Of a stretch of DNA of 64,000 bases, positions 48,633 to 57,620 are shown one piece after another. The translations under genes and the position numbers were made by a program. The notes under the pieces were generated by a model. That model ran no database searches. It had not been told where the DNA came from and saw only the letters and a program-made list of their open reading frames with translations. The stretch is from NCBI GenBank assembly GCA_037200985.1, contig JBBCGJ010000001.1, positions 3,820,756 through 3,884,755 of the forward strand, read 5' to 3'. The DNA is from Rhizomicrobium sp. Its GTDB lineage: Bacteria; Pseudomonadota; Alphaproteobacteria; Micropepsales; Micropepsaceae. Numbering within the stretch: the stretch's first letter is position 1; every line of letters begins with the position of its first letter.

Positions 48633-50018
48633 ATGCCGCTGTCCAATGCCCAGATGCGCGACGTCGAGAGCGTCCTGCACCCCTACACCAACCTGGTGAA
48701 ATTCCGCGAGACCGGTCCGCTGATCATCGAGCGCGGCCAAGGGGTGCGCGTCTACGACGAGAGCGGCAAGGATTACATCGAGGCGATGGCGGGGCTGTGG
48801 TGCACCGCGCTCGGCTGGGGCGACAACGAGCTCGCCGAGACCGCGGCGGAACAGATGAAGAAGCTCTCCTTCGGCCATCTCTTCGGCGGCAAGAGCCACG
48901 AGCCGGCGATCGCGCTGGCCGAGAAGCTGAAGGAAGTCGCGCCGTTCCCGGTCGGCAAGGTGTTCTTCGCCAATTCGGGGTCGGAGGCCAACGACACCCA
49001 GGTCAAGCTCTACTGGTATGCCGCGAACGCGCGCGGCGAGACAAGCAAGAAGAAAATCCTCTCCCGCACCAAGGCCTATCACGGCGTGACGCTGGCGAGC
49101 GCATCGCTAACCGGCCTCGCCAACAACCATCGCAGCTTCGACCTGCCGTTCGACTTCGCGCGCTTCGCCGAGTGCCCGCACTATTACCGCAATGGCGAGC
49201 CGGGCGAGACGGAGGCGCAGTTCTCCCAGCGCATGGGCGCCAATCTCGAGGCGCTGATCGAAAAGGAAGGCCCCGACACCGTCGCCGCGATGATCGTCGA
49301 GCCGGTGATGGGCGCGGGCGGCGTGATCGTGCCGCCGGAGGGCTATTTCGACCAGGTCGTGCGCGTGCTCGGCAAGCACGGCATCCCGCTGATCGCCGAC
49401 GAGGTCATCACCGGCTTCGGCCGCACCGGCAACTGGTTCGGATCGGCGACCTACGGCTTCGAGCCCGAGAGCATGTCGATCGCCAAGGCGCTGTCGAGCG
49501 CCTATCTGCCGATCAGCGCGGTGCTGCTGTCGCCCGAATTGTCGCAGATCGTGGAGCAGGAATCGGGGAAGATCGGCACCTTCGGCCACGGCTTCACCTA
49601 TAGCGGCCATCCGGTGTCGGCCGCCGTGGCGCTGAAAACCATCGAGATCTATCAGCGCCGCGATCTGGTTGGCCATGTGCGGCACGTCGCGCCCCTGTTC
49701 CAGAAGCGGCTGCGCGCTCTGGCGGAACATCCGCTGGTCGGCGAGGCGGCCGGCGTCGGTCTGATCGGCGCCATCGAACTGGTCGCGGACAAGGCGACGA
49801 AGAAGAACTTCGAGCCGGCGAAACAGGCCGGCGCGACGCTCGGCAATTTCGCCCAGGAGGAAGGGCTGATCGTGCGGCCGCTGCTCGGCGACCGCGTCGC
49901 GCTCTGCCCGCCCCTGGTGATCACCGAGGCCGAGATCGGCGAATTGTTCGACCGGCTGGAGCGCGCGCTGGCCAAGGCGCTGGACTGGACGACGCGGGAA
50001 AAGCTGATCGTCGCCTAG
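48633..50018 (+). CDS. Class III aminotransferase (omega-transaminase)
   Basis: 461-residue PLP enzyme: EAMAGLWCTALGWGDNELAE, FFANSGSEANDTQVKLYWYAANARG, KAYHGVTLASASLTGL, EPVMGAGGVIVPPEGYF, LIADEVITGFGRTGNWFG, and the PLP lysine in MSIAKALSSAYLPISAVL. This is the omega-amino acid:pyruvate transaminase type, using beta-alanine, putrescine-like or aromatic amines. Natural substrate unknown. Confidence 0.92.
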   Translation: MPLSNAQMRDVESVLHPYTNLVKFRETGPLIIERGQGVRVYDESGKDYIEAMAGLWCTALGWGDNELAETAAEQMKKLSFGHLFGGKSHEPAIALAEKLKEVAPFPVGKVFFANSGSEANDTQVKLYWYAANARGETSKKKILSRTKAYHGVTLASASLTGLANNHRSFDLPFDFARFAECPHYYRNGEPGETEAQFSQRMGANLEALIEKEGPDTVAAMIVEPVMGAGGVIVPPEGYFDQVVRVLGKHGIPLIADEVITGFGRTGNWFGSATYGFEPESMSIAKALSSAYLPISAVLLSPELSQIVEQESGKIGTFGHGFTYSGHPVSAAVALKTIEIYQRRDLVGHVRHVAPLFQKRLRALAEHPLVGEAAGVGLIGAIELVADKATKKNFEPAKQAGATLGNFAQEEGLIVRPLLGDRVALCPPLVITEAEIGELFDRLERALAKALDWTTREKLIVA

Positions 50019-50079
50019 CACATTACCGCGATTCAATCCGTTCGGCGCGTCGCGCCCTTGTCCCGTGTCGCGTAGTTAT

Positions 50080-50091
50080 GTAAGCACTTAC
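50080..50091. promoter_or_regulatory. Candidate MarR operator (GTAAGCACTTAC)
   Basis: Inverted repeat GTAAG-CA-CTTAC, extended on each side (TTATGTAAG...CTTACGTAA), 59 bases before the S41 peptidase start. The same GTAAGNNCTTAC occurs at 54650-54661 directly before the MarR gene, suggesting one regulator binds both. Confidence 0.45.
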
Positions 50092-50150
50092 GTAATAGCC
50101 GATACGGCATCGGATTGCGCCGACACACCAGGATCGAAGGAAAGACTCCC

Positions 50151-51458
50151 ATGGCCCGTCTCGCCAAATGGATCGCGGCCGCGCTGTTGGTCTGCGGCTG
50201 CGCGCAGGCCGCCACGCCGGCCGCTCTCACGCCGGCCCAGGACCATGCGGTGATCGACGCGGTCGCGCGGCTGGTGTCGGCCCATTACGTGATCCCGGAA
50301 AAGCGCGATGGGATCGTCGCCGAGCTGCGCCGGCGCGAAGCGGCCGGGCGGTACACCATCGCCAATCCCGCGCAATTCGCGCAGGTCCTGAGCGACGACA
50401 TGGTCGCGATCGCGCAGGACCGCCATATGTGGTTCCGCTACGACCCCGCCGCCTACCAGGCCGCGTTCCTGCCGCGCGACGCCGATGGCAGCGACCCGCT
50501 GTCCGACGCGGCGTCGGCGCGCGACAACCAGGGCTATGAGGAGATGCGCATCCTGCCGGGCAATATCCGCTATGTCCGGCTCGCCGGCTTCGAATGGAGC
50601 GGGGAGGCCACCGCCAAGGTGGTCGCCGACGTCGCGCGCTTCCTGCATGGCGGCGACGCCATCATCCTCGACATCGCGGGCAATGGCGGCGGCGCGGGCG
50701 AGGCGGTGCAGGCGCTCGTCAGCTATTTCCTCCCCCCGGACGGACGGGTGCTGATGAACTTCCACGACACCTTCGAGGGCAAGGACAATGCGACGCGGGT
50801 GATCGACAAGCTGGACGGTCCGCGCCTCACCGGCATCCCGCTCTATGTCCTGATCAGCGGGCGCACCGGATCGGCGGCCGAGGAGTTCACCGCCCATGCC
50901 CGTTATTTCAAGCTCGGCACGCTGGTGGGATCGAACACGGCGGGCGCCGCGAACAACGATCACGTGTTTCCGGTCGCGCCCTTCTTCGTGCAGAGCATCT
51001 CGACCGGGCGGCCCGAGCATCCCGTCATGCACGGCAATTGGGAGCGCACCGGCCTGGCGCCCGACATCGCCGCCGCGCCGGGACAGGCGCTGGCGCAGGC
51101 CGAGATCGCGGCCCTGACCGCCCTGCGCGCCAAGACGAACGATGCCGCGCGCCGCGAAGAATACGACTGGGCGCTGGTTGCCGCCAACGCCGCGCTGCAT
51201 CCGGTGCGGCCGGACGCTGCCGTGCTCGCCGCCTATGCGGGCAAATACGGGACGCGGAAAATCTGGATCGCCGACGGCGCGCTGATGTACCAGCGCGAGG
51301 GCCGCGAGGCGACGGTGCTGACGCCGCTGGCGGACGACCTTTTCGCGATGGCCGGCACCGACGAGGTCCGGGTGCGCTTCCGCCGCGACGGCGGCCGGAT
51401 CACGGGCTTCGACACGGTCACCGCCGATGGCCAGGCCGTCCCCGTCCCGCGCGATTGA
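50151..51458 (+). CDS. S41-family peptidase
   Basis: 435-residue exported protein: signal sequence (LAKWIAAALLVCGCAQAA, with possible lipobox-like VCGC), an N-terminal helical region, and the S41 (tail-specific protease/interphotoreceptor retinoid-binding) core. The catalytic Ser241 is in ISGRTGSAAEEFTAHARYF; IILDIAGNGGG is the preceding strand. A C-terminal beta domain follows (AYAGKYGTRKIWIADGALMYQREGR). No PDZ domain is visible. Start at 50151 gives the signal peptide. Confidence 0.85.
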   Translation: MARLAKWIAAALLVCGCAQAATPAALTPAQDHAVIDAVARLVSAHYVIPEKRDGIVAELRRREAAGRYTIANPAQFAQVLSDDMVAIAQDRHMWFRYDPAAYQAAFLPRDADGSDPLSDAASARDNQGYEEMRILPGNIRYVRLAGFEWSGEATAKVVADVARFLHGGDAIILDIAGNGGGAGEAVQALVSYFLPPDGRVLMNFHDTFEGKDNATRVIDKLDGPRLTGIPLYVLISGRTGSAAEEFTAHARYFKLGTLVGSNTAGAANNDHVFPVAPFFVQSISTGRPEHPVMHGNWERTGLAPDIAAAPGQALAQAEIAALTALRAKTNDAARREEYDWALVAANAALHPVRPDAAVLAAYAGKYGTRKIWIADGALMYQREGREATVLTPLADDLFAMAGTDEVRVRFRRDGGRITGFDTVTADGQAVPVPRD

Positions 51459-51479
51459 CGCGATTGAAGAGCACGTGGC

Positions 51480-51508
51480 GGTAGGATAAAGTAGCAAGTC
51501 TTCCTACC
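51480..51508. promoter_or_regulatory. Inverted repeat upstream of parD-like gene
   Basis: GGTAGGA-N15-TCCTACC ends 9 bases before the antitoxin start. RHH antitoxins normally repress their own operon through such repeats, so this is the likely autoregulatory operator. Confidence 0.5.
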
Positions 51509-51517
51509 GGGTGTGTC

Positions 51518-51835
51518 ATGGCCAAGGTCCGGAAAATCTCCATCGCCCTGCCGCAGGAGATGCTCGACGATATTCGTTATGCGGTGGATTCGGGGCAATA
51601 CGCCTCGGCCAGCGAGGTCGTGCGCGAAGCGGTGCGCGACTGGAAGGGGCCGAAGAAGCATCCCTTCCCGCCGAACTATCCCTATGTCGACAACATGGAT
51701 GACCTGCGCCGCATGGTGCAGGAGGGGATCGCCTCGGCCGATCGCGGCGAATTGATCCCGGCGGAAAAAGTCTATGCCGAGATGCGCGCCCGAATCCGCG
51801 CCGTCGCGAAGGCGAAAAAGAAGCGACGTGACTAA
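51518..51835 (+). CDS. ParD-like ribbon-helix-helix antitoxin
   Basis: 105-residue protein; residues 5-45 (RKISIALPQEMLDDIRYAVDSGQYASASEVVREAVRDWKG) are a classic ribbon-helix-helix DNA-binding domain of the ParD/CopG type. The C-terminal part should wrap the toxin. It overlaps the ParE-like gene by 8 bases. Antitoxin, and operon repressor together with the toxin. Confidence 0.88.
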   Translation: MAKVRKISIALPQEMLDDIRYAVDSGQYASASEVVREAVRDWKGPKKHPFPPNYPYVDNMDDLRRMVQEGIASADRGELIPAEKVYAEMRARIRAVAKAKKKRRD

Positions 51836-52121
51836 AGTCTACTACACAAATCGCGCGCGGCTGGACCTTGCCGACCTCAGCGAATACATCGCGCGGGACA
51901 GTCCCTCCAACGCCGAGGCATTCATCTCGAAGTTGATGAAAAAAGCGGAGCGCATTGCGCTTGCGCCGCGAATCTATCGACGGCGCGACGACCTGGCAGA
52001 GGATATGCGCTCTGCGGCGTTCGGGAACCACCTCATATTCTTTCGGGTCAGCGAAGAAGGAATTGAAATCTTGCGCATCGTCCATGGCGGGCGCGACCTG
52101 CCACGGCTGTTCGAGAAATAA
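51828..52121 (+). CDS. ParE/RelE-type toxin
   Basis: 97-residue toxin starting at GTG 51828 within the antitoxin's end. VYYTNRARLDLADLSEYIARDSPSNAEAFISKLMKKAERIALAP and the C-terminal FGNHLIFFRVSEEGIEILRIVHGGRDL are the ParE fold's hallmarks. ParE toxins poison gyrase (family knowledge). Confidence 0.88.
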   Translation: MTKVYYTNRARLDLADLSEYIARDSPSNAEAFISKLMKKAERIALAPRIYRRRDDLAEDMRSAAFGNHLIFFRVSEEGIEILRIVHGGRDLPRLFEK

Positions 52122-52171
52122 GCCACGCGGACCGTCACCCCGGCGCCAGTCCGCGTCGCCCTAAGCGGGCG

Positions 52172-52411
52172 TCAGGCGATGACCGCGTGCCGTTCGGCGA
52201 GCAGTCGCGGCGCCAGGGGCCGCGCTTCCATGCCGATCTCGGGCCGGCGATAGACCAGTTCCTTGCCCTGCCACACTTCCAGCGTGTGGCAGTGCGCGGG
52301 CTTCATCGCATGCGCCAGGATCTTGGCCCGCATCTCGCTCTCGAACTGAACCGAGAAGGCGCAGGCGAGCGAGCCGTCTTCTTCGAGATAGCAGATTTCA
52401 TAGGCCGTCAT
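52172..52411 (-). CDS. Hypothetical protein (79 residues)
   Basis: 79-residue soluble protein (TAYEICYLEEDGSLACAFSVQFESEMRAKILAHAMKPAHCHTLEVWQGKELVYRRP). A strong GGAGG lies 6 bases before the ATG at 52411. Small uncharacterised protein; no motif of known function. Confidence 0.7.
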   Translation of the reverse strand: MTAYEICYLEEDGSLACAFSVQFESEMRAKILAHAMKPAHCHTLEVWQGKELVYRRPEIGMEARPLAPRLLAERHAVIA

Positions 52412-52640
52412 GTCAGTCCTCCAACGAAGCACCCCGCTGGTCCGGCGTTTCTCTATCGCCCGCGCGTGTAAGTCGAGTGACAATCGCCGCCACGATCATC
52501 ACGAAGTTTCTACGACTGTCGCGCTTGGTGAAGAATTCGTCGCGGACGCGGAACGGACCGCCGCGTCGCGTTTTATCCTTCATGGGTCGCGGCGAGCATC
52601 GCTTCCGCGCGGCCGCCGTCATCAATCAAAGAGGCCCGCC

Positions 52641-53279
52641 ATGACCGCACCATTCTCGCTCGCGCCGCTGCCGTGGGACGAAGCCGCGCTCGAACCCGTG
52701 ATCTCCGCGCGCACGATCGGCTTTCACTATCACAAGCATCACAAGACCTATGTCGACACGCTGAACACGCTGGTGGCCGGCACGCCCTATGCCGACATGC
52801 CCCTGGAGCGCGTCGTCCAGCAGGCCTTCAGCGCGGCCGAGGGTTCCAAGGAAAAGAAGATCTTCAACAATGCCGGCCAGGTGTGGAACCACGATTTCTA
52901 CTGGCGCTCGCTGGCGCCCAAGCCCGGCAAGCTGACCGGCAAGCTGGCGCAGGCGGTGGAGCGCGATTTCGGCTCGGCCGCCGCGCTGATCGAGCAACTC
53001 GCGACCGGGGGCAAGGACCAGTTCGGCTCCGGCTGGGTGTGGCTGGTGTCCAAGGGCGGCAAGCTCGCGGTCGAGAAGACCGCCAATGCGATCTCGCCGA
53101 TGGCCATGGGCGTCAACTGCCTGCTGACCCTGGATGTGTGGGAACACGCCTATTATCTCGACTATCAGAACGAGCGGCCGCGATATCTCGAAGCGGCGCT
53201 CAAGACGCTGATCGATTGGGATTTCGCGGCGGCGAATCTCGGCAAGGAAGATCACGCGGTGCGCGCCGCGGCGGAGTGA
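52641..53279 (+). CDS. sodB: Superoxide dismutase (Fe/Mn family)
   Basis: 212-residue Fe/Mn-type SOD. Metal ligands: His in ISARTIGFHYHKHHKTYVDTLN, His in NAGQVWNHDFYWRSL, and Asp/His in LLTLDVWEHAYYLDYQNERPRYLE. The Gly-rich QFGSGWVWLV is conserved. Fe preference is likely from similarity to alphaproteobacterial SodB but not certain. Cytoplasmic (no signal). Confidence 0.94.
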   Translation: MTAPFSLAPLPWDEAALEPVISARTIGFHYHKHHKTYVDTLNTLVAGTPYADMPLERVVQQAFSAAEGSKEKKIFNNAGQVWNHDFYWRSLAPKPGKLTGKLAQAVERDFGSAAALIEQLATGGKDQFGSGWVWLVSKGGKLAVEKTANAISPMAMGVNCLLTLDVWEHAYYLDYQNERPRYLEAALKTLIDWDFAAANLGKEDHAVRAAAE

Positions 53280-53289
53280 TCCTCCGCGC

Positions 53290-53314
53290 CTCTCCCCGCT
53301 TTGCGGGGAGAGGA
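53290..53314. terminator. Hairpin after sodB
   Basis: CCTCTCCCCGC-TTT-GCGGGGAGAGG, a perfect 11-bp stem, 10 bases after the sodB stop, without a clear T run. Likely limits read-through and protects the mRNA end. Same sequence type as hairpins at 41946 and 58627. Confidence 0.6.
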
Positions 53315-53403
53315 AAGCGCATGCTTTACGCGCGTTCACCGTGTTCTTTCATTTTCCGTGAATGAAGCCGCCGTAATCTTCGCTGCTTGGGCAGAGGCGC
53401 GCG

Positions 53404-54612
53404 ATGGCGGCGACATTCGGCAAACGGGCCGTGCAGACGACGATGCCGCGCGTTGCGGCGCACGCGCCGGTCGCTGCGGCGGCCGTCGCTGCCGTGCCGG
53501 TCGCGACGTCGCCCCGCATCGAGCTTCCCACGATCCGCTTCCCGCTGGTCACGATCGGCCTCCTGGTCCTGCTCAGCCTCGTCTTCCTCTGGGAAGCGCA
53601 TGCCGCGCCGGTCCTGCATCGCGGGGTGTCGCCCGGCGTCGACGCGCTGATCGGCTTCGGCGCGATCGATCGCGCGCTGGTTTTCGCGGGCGGCTGGTGG
53701 CGCGTGCTGACCGCGCCGCTGCTGCACGCCAATCTCAGCCATCTGATCTCCAACGGCGTCGTGCTGGGCCTGATCGGCTTCATGCTGGAGCCGCTGATCG
53801 GTCCGCGCTGGTTCGCCGCGATGTATGCCGCCGGCGCCGTCGGCGGCTCGCTGTGCTCCATCGCACTCAACGAGGCGGACATTCCTTCGGTCGGCGCCTC
53901 GGGCGCGATCATGGGCGTGCTGGCCGGCGCCTTCTTCTGCGGCGCCAGCGCCAAGGCGGGACCCAAGGGCCGCAAGATGCAGACCTGGGCGCTAAGGCTG
54001 ATGCTGCCGGCGCTCATTCCGCTCGCCGCGGATTCGCATGTCGACTATGCCGGCCATCTGGGCGGCGTCGTGGCCGGCCTGGCGATGGGCGTGCTGCTGC
54101 AGATGGCCTGGCCGCGCGGCGCCGAGCGGCCGGAGCTCGGCAACACCGCCGCCGCGGTCGGCGGCGTCGTCCTGGCCGGCGGGCTGTTCGCGCTGGTGCT
54201 CGTGCCCCATGGCGCCGTGACCGCGGCGATCGCCGCCTCGACCCCCTCGACGCTGATGCCCGAGGAGGAGGTGCCCGATATCGCGGCGGTGACGTCCGAC
54301 CGCGCCCGCGATCTGCTCACGCGCTATCCGCACGATCCGCGCGCCCATCTGCTGCGCGGCTTCGCCTTCCTGCGCGACGACCGCGACCTCGCCGACGCGG
54401 AAGAGCAGTTCCGCCAGGCGCTGGCGGCCAAGGACGTCGCCGGCCTCGATCCGGATTTCGCCAAGACCGTCACGGTCTTCCTGGCGCTGACCGTCGCCTA
54501 TGAACACCGCCCCGACGAGGCCCGGGCGCTGGGCGCGCCGCTCTGCGGCTTCGCGGAGCAGCACCTGCCGGAGATTTCCGGCAATCTGCGTGAAAAGGGC
54601 GTCTGCGTGTAG
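53404..54612 (+). CDS. Rhomboid family intramembrane protease with C-terminal TPR-like tail
   Basis: 402-residue membrane protein. After a short Ala/Pro-rich cytoplasmic arm come six helices of the rhomboid fold: LLHANLSHLISNGVVLG, the catalytic Ser166 in VGASGAIMGVLAGAFF, and His218 in DYAGHLGGVVAGLAMG. The soluble end (TRYPHDPRAHLLRGFAFLRDDRDLADAEEQFRQALAAK) looks like a TPR-type helical repeat. Substrates unknown. Confidence 0.9.
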   Translation: MAATFGKRAVQTTMPRVAAHAPVAAAAVAAVPVATSPRIELPTIRFPLVTIGLLVLLSLVFLWEAHAAPVLHRGVSPGVDALIGFGAIDRALVFAGGWWRVLTAPLLHANLSHLISNGVVLGLIGFMLEPLIGPRWFAAMYAAGAVGGSLCSIALNEADIPSVGASGAIMGVLAGAFFCGASAKAGPKGRKMQTWALRLMLPALIPLAADSHVDYAGHLGGVVAGLAMGVLLQMAWPRGAERPELGNTAAAVGGVVLAGGLFALVLVPHGAVTAAIAASTPSTLMPEEEVPDIAAVTSDRARDLLTRYPHDPRAHLLRGFAFLRDDRDLADAEEQFRQALAAKDVAGLDPDFAKTVTVFLALTVAYEHRPDEARALGAPLCGFAEQHLPEISGNLREKGVCV

Positions 54613-54649
54613 CGGGCGCGGCGCGGCTTTCGCGCCGTCGGAGCATCCT

Positions 54650-54661
54650 GTAAGTCCTTAC
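54650..54661. promoter_or_regulatory. Candidate MarR autoregulatory site (GTAAGTCCTTAC)
   Basis: Inverted repeat GTAAG-TC-CTTAC that ends two bases before the MarR start codon, so binding would cover the ribosome-binding/promoter region. Shares GTAAGNNCTTAC with the site upstream of the S41 peptidase. Confidence 0.45.
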
Positions 54662-54663
54662 CC

Positions 54664-55161
54664 ATGACCGACTATGTCCGCCAGAAGGGCAGCGCCGCGT
54701 TCGGCACGCGCCTGCGGCGCCTGTCCGAACGCCTCGACCGCCAGGTGCTCGCGGTCTATCGCGAGCACGATTCCGCCTTCCAGCCGCGCTGGTTCGCGGT
54801 GGTCGGCGCGCTGCGCGAGAAGGAGTGCCTCGCGGTCGGCGAACTTGCGGCGCTGCTCGGCATCACCCATGCCGCCGTCAGCCAGTTGCGCGGCGAGCTG
54901 ATCGCGGCCGGGCTGGTGCGCGCCAAGGCCGATCCCGCCGACGCCCGGCGCCAGCTCCTGGAGCTGTCGCCGAACGGCCGGCGTGCCGTGGCAAGGCTCG
55001 AACCGCTGTGGTCGGCGATCGCCACGGCCACCGGCCAGCTCGTGGCCGGCGCGGCGCCGCGCCTGCTCGACGACCTCGGCCGGCTCGAAGCGGCGCTGGA
55101 CGAGACCGAGCTGGCGGAGCGGGTACGCGCAATACTAGCCTCGACGGCTAGACCGGACTGA
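54664..55161 (+). CDS. MarR-family transcriptional regulator
   Basis: 165-residue winged-helix regulator: VGALREKECLAVGELAALLGITHAAVSQLRGELIAAGLVRAKADPADARRQLLELSPNGRRAVARL is the MarR DNA-binding core with wing (DPADARRQLLELS). Probably a dimeric repressor sensing a small molecule. May act at GTAAGNNCTTAC sites at 50080 and 54650. Confidence 0.88.
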   Translation: MTDYVRQKGSAAFGTRLRRLSERLDRQVLAVYREHDSAFQPRWFAVVGALREKECLAVGELAALLGITHAAVSQLRGELIAAGLVRAKADPADARRQLLELSPNGRRAVARLEPLWSAIATATGQLVAGAAPRLLDDLGRLEAALDETELAERVRAILASTARPD

Positions 55162-55233
55162 ACACCAAATCGGGTAGGAATTTTGACATAAAATGACACG
55201 ATCAGTCGCGGCCATGAAATTTTCACGACGCGC

Positions 55234-55263
55234 TTGACGTTGACGTAAGCGCCGTTCCAATAT
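55234..55263 (+). promoter_or_regulatory. Candidate promoter/operator of merR-like gene
   Basis: TTGACG (55234-55239), an 18-base spacer and CAATAT (55258-55263). The spacer begins with a second TTGACG-like unit (TTGACGTTGACGTAA), resembling the ACGT-rich sites of LiuR/AcdR-type MerR regulators. Confidence 0.4.
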
Positions 55264-55333
55264 TCAAGAACTGAGAAATTATCAGGGAGAGCGGGCGACA
55301 AGGCGTCAAGCCGAGCGACCCGCAAGGGAGACC

Positions 55334-55762
55334 ATGAGCCACGTGAACCGTACCTACACCATCCGTCAGCTCACCAAGGAGTTCGACGTCACCGCGCGCA
55401 CGCTGCGCTTCTACGAGGACGAGGGCCTGATCGCGCCGGAGCGGCGCGGCCAGACCCGGATCTACGGCAGCCGCGACCGGGTGCGCATCATCCTCATCCT
55501 TCGGGGCCGGCGCGTCGGCTTCTCGCTGAGCGAGATCCGCGAAATCCTCGATCTCTACGACACCCACCATGACGGCGGCGTGACGCAGACGCTGCACGCG
55601 CGCAAGAAGTTCGAGGAGCAGCTCCACAAGCTGGAGCGCCAGAAGATCGACATCGAGGATTCGCTGACCGAGCTGAAGCGCGCGATCTCCACGATCGACG
55701 ATGCCATCGCCAAGGGCGAGCTCGCCAGGCCGATGCACCCGCACCAAGTCGCGGCGGAATAG
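55334..55762 (+). CDS. MerR-family regulator (LiuR-like)
   Basis: 142-residue MerR protein: YTIRQLTKEFDVTARTLRFYEDEGLIAPERRGQTRIYGSRDRVRIILILRGRRVGFSLSEIREILDLYD, then a coiled-coil dimer helix (FEEQLHKLERQKIDIEDSLTELKRAI). There are no cysteine metal ligands. In alphaproteobacteria this group commonly controls acyl-CoA or branched-chain amino-acid catabolism; the acyl-CoA genes in this window are possible targets (inference). Confidence 0.88.
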   Translation: MSHVNRTYTIRQLTKEFDVTARTLRFYEDEGLIAPERRGQTRIYGSRDRVRIILILRGRRVGFSLSEIREILDLYDTHHDGGVTQTLHARKKFEEQLHKLERQKIDIEDSLTELKRAISTIDDAIAKGELARPMHPHQVAAE

Positions 55763-55764
55763 GG

Positions 55765-56223
55765 TTACGGCGCGAGCGCGGCGGCGGCCGCCGCGTTCAG
55801 GCCGGCCGGACCGAACGGATTGCGCACGGTGACGGCGCCGAGCTTGGCGCCGTCCTTCATGTCTTCGCTCAGAAGCGTGGTGCATCCGGCTTCGGCGGCG
55901 GAGGCGAGCAGGACGCAATCCCAATAGGAGAAACGGCCCGCGGCGGCCTCGCGCGCGGCGATCCGGTGCGCGTCTTCCGTCGCTTGGAACAACGGGAATG
56001 TCGCGAGATAGCGCAGCGCGATGCGTCCGGCGTCGGCCGGCGCCAAAATCTTCTTGCGCGTCGACGCGGCATAGAACTCGCCTATGCCCTGCAGACCGAG
56101 CAGGCAATCCCGCAATGCAGCCGTGCGCACGATCTGCTCGGCGATCGATTGCTTCAGGGGATCGCGAAAATCCGCGGCATAGACCAGAACATTGGAATCG
56201 AGCGAGAAGCGCCTAGCGCTCAT
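55765..56223 (-). CDS. PIN-domain (VapC-like) toxin
   Basis: 152-residue PIN-domain nuclease: FSLDSNVLVYAAD (first Asp), a mid Glu, RFSYWDCVLLASAAEAGCTTLLSEDMKDGAKL (third and fourth acidic residues). Its start overlaps the antitoxin end by 11 bases. Expected to cut RNA when released from the antitoxin (family knowledge). Confidence 0.87.
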   Translation of the reverse strand: MSARRFSLDSNVLVYAADFRDPLKQSIAEQIVRTAALRDCLLGLQGIGEFYAASTRKKILAPADAGRIALRYLATFPLFQATEDAHRIAAREAAAGRFSYWDCVLLASAAEAGCTTLLSEDMKDGAKLGAVTVRNPFGPAGLNAAAAAALAP

Positions 56224-56473
56224 GCATCTCGTCGCGGGTCAATTTTCGTCCACGCGACTTGCCGCGAACCCGATGCGCGATGTCAAACATCTCCTTCAGA
56301 GCGGCCTCTTGTTCCGGCGTCAGTTTGCGCACGGCGCTCTTCTTCTCGGCAGGATGTATTTCGACGGCCAGTTCGCCATGCCGGTAGACCGAGACGGGCT
56401 CGCCGGTCTCCTGTACCTCGCGCACGAGCCGGGAAAAGCGCTGGTTCGCTTCCCTGAGATTGACCTTCCGCAT
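56213..56473 (-). CDS. Phd/YefM-type antitoxin
   Basis: 86-residue antitoxin from ATG 56473: MRKVNLREANQRFSRLVREVQETGEPVSVYRHGELAVEIHPAE is the Phd/YefM N-terminal DNA-binding fold; the charged rest (KLTPEQEAALKEMF) binds the toxin. Partner of the PIN-domain gene that follows. Confidence 0.87.
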   Translation of the reverse strand: MRKVNLREANQRFSRLVREVQETGEPVSVYRHGELAVEIHPAEKKSAVRKLTPEQEAALKEMFDIAHRVRGKSRGRKLTRDEMHER

Positions 56474-56572
56474 TCCTGCTCTCCAATGTAGCACATATGT
56501 AGCACAACCTTGCCCGTGCGGCAATCGCGGCTTCGGCTATGCTCCGCGCCAGCGGCAAACAAGGGACGCGCC

Positions 56573-57475
56573 ATGGCCTATAAGGAAATCCTCACCGAGC
56601 TCTCCGAGAACATCCTCACCATCACGCTGAACCGGCCGGAGAAGCTCAACGCCTTCACCGGAACGATGATGAACGAGCTGATCGACGCGTTCCGCGCCGC
56701 CAATGCGGATGACGCGGTTCGCTGCATCATCGTCACCGGCGCGGGCCGCGCCTTCTGCGCCGGCGCCGATCTGTCGGCCGGGGCCGCCACCTTCGATGCG
56801 ACCAAGCGCGCCGACCGGCCGGAGCGCAATGCGGGGGCACCCGACAGCCCGGACTTCAATTGGTCCGACGAGCGCGTGCGCGACGGCGGCGGGCGCGTGA
56901 CGCTCGAGATCTTCGAGAGTCTGAAGCCCGTCATCGCGGCGGTGAACGGCCCGGCGGTCGGCATCGGCGTCACCATGCAGCTTCCGATGGACATCCGCAT
57001 CGCATCGGAGACCGCGCGTTTCGGCTTCGTGTTCGCCCGCCGCGGCATCGTGCCGGAAGCGGCGTCGAGCTTCTTCCTGCCGCGCATCGTCGGCATCGCC
57101 CAGGCGCTTTCCTGGTGCTTCTCCGGCAAGGTGTTTGACGCAGCGGAAGCGCTCAAGGGCGGCCTCGTCAGCGAGGTCGTGCCGCCGGACCAGCTCCTGC
57201 CGCGCGCCCGCGCCATCGCGCGCGAGATCGCCGACAACACCGCGCCGGTCTCGGTCGCGCTGATCCGCCAGATGATGTGGCGCGGCCTCGGCATGGATCA
57301 CCCGATGGAGGCGCACAAGGTCGACAGCCGCGGCATCTATTCGCGCGGCGCCTCGGGCGACGTGAAGGAAGGCGTGGTCGCGTTCCTGGAGAAGCGCCCG
57401 GCGAAATTCCCCGACGTCGTGTCGAAGGACCTGCCGTCCTATTTCCCATGGTGGAGCCCGCGGACCTATTCATAA
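56573..57475 (+). CDS. Enoyl-CoA hydratase/isomerase family protein
   Basis: 300-residue crotonase-fold enzyme: LTITLNRPEKLNAFTGTMMNEL, CIIVTGAGRAFCAGADLS (oxyanion hole), AAVNGPAVGIGVTMQLPMDIRIASETARFGFVFARRGIVPEAASSFFLPRIVG with the catalytic Glu, and KGGLVSEVVP. Start at 56573 follows AAGGGA. Separate from other beta-oxidation genes; specific acyl substrate not known. Confidence 0.9.
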   Translation: MAYKEILTELSENILTITLNRPEKLNAFTGTMMNELIDAFRAANADDAVRCIIVTGAGRAFCAGADLSAGAATFDATKRADRPERNAGAPDSPDFNWSDERVRDGGGRVTLEIFESLKPVIAAVNGPAVGIGVTMQLPMDIRIASETARFGFVFARRGIVPEAASSFFLPRIVGIAQALSWCFSGKVFDAAEALKGGLVSEVVPPDQLLPRARAIAREIADNTAPVSVALIRQMMWRGLGMDHPMEAHKVDSRGIYSRGASGDVKEGVVAFLEKRPAKFPDVVSKDLPSYFPWWSPRTYS

Positions 57476-57620
57476 GAACCGGCGGCGCGACGCCGGGACA
57501 GGTTCGCGCGGAGACGCGAAGGCGCGAGCGGAACGCTCCGCGCCTTCGCGTGAATCGCACGTTGTGCCGAAGGTCCCGGGCTGTGCTAGCGTCGAATCCT
57601 CGTTCGAGGGGGAAATCCTG

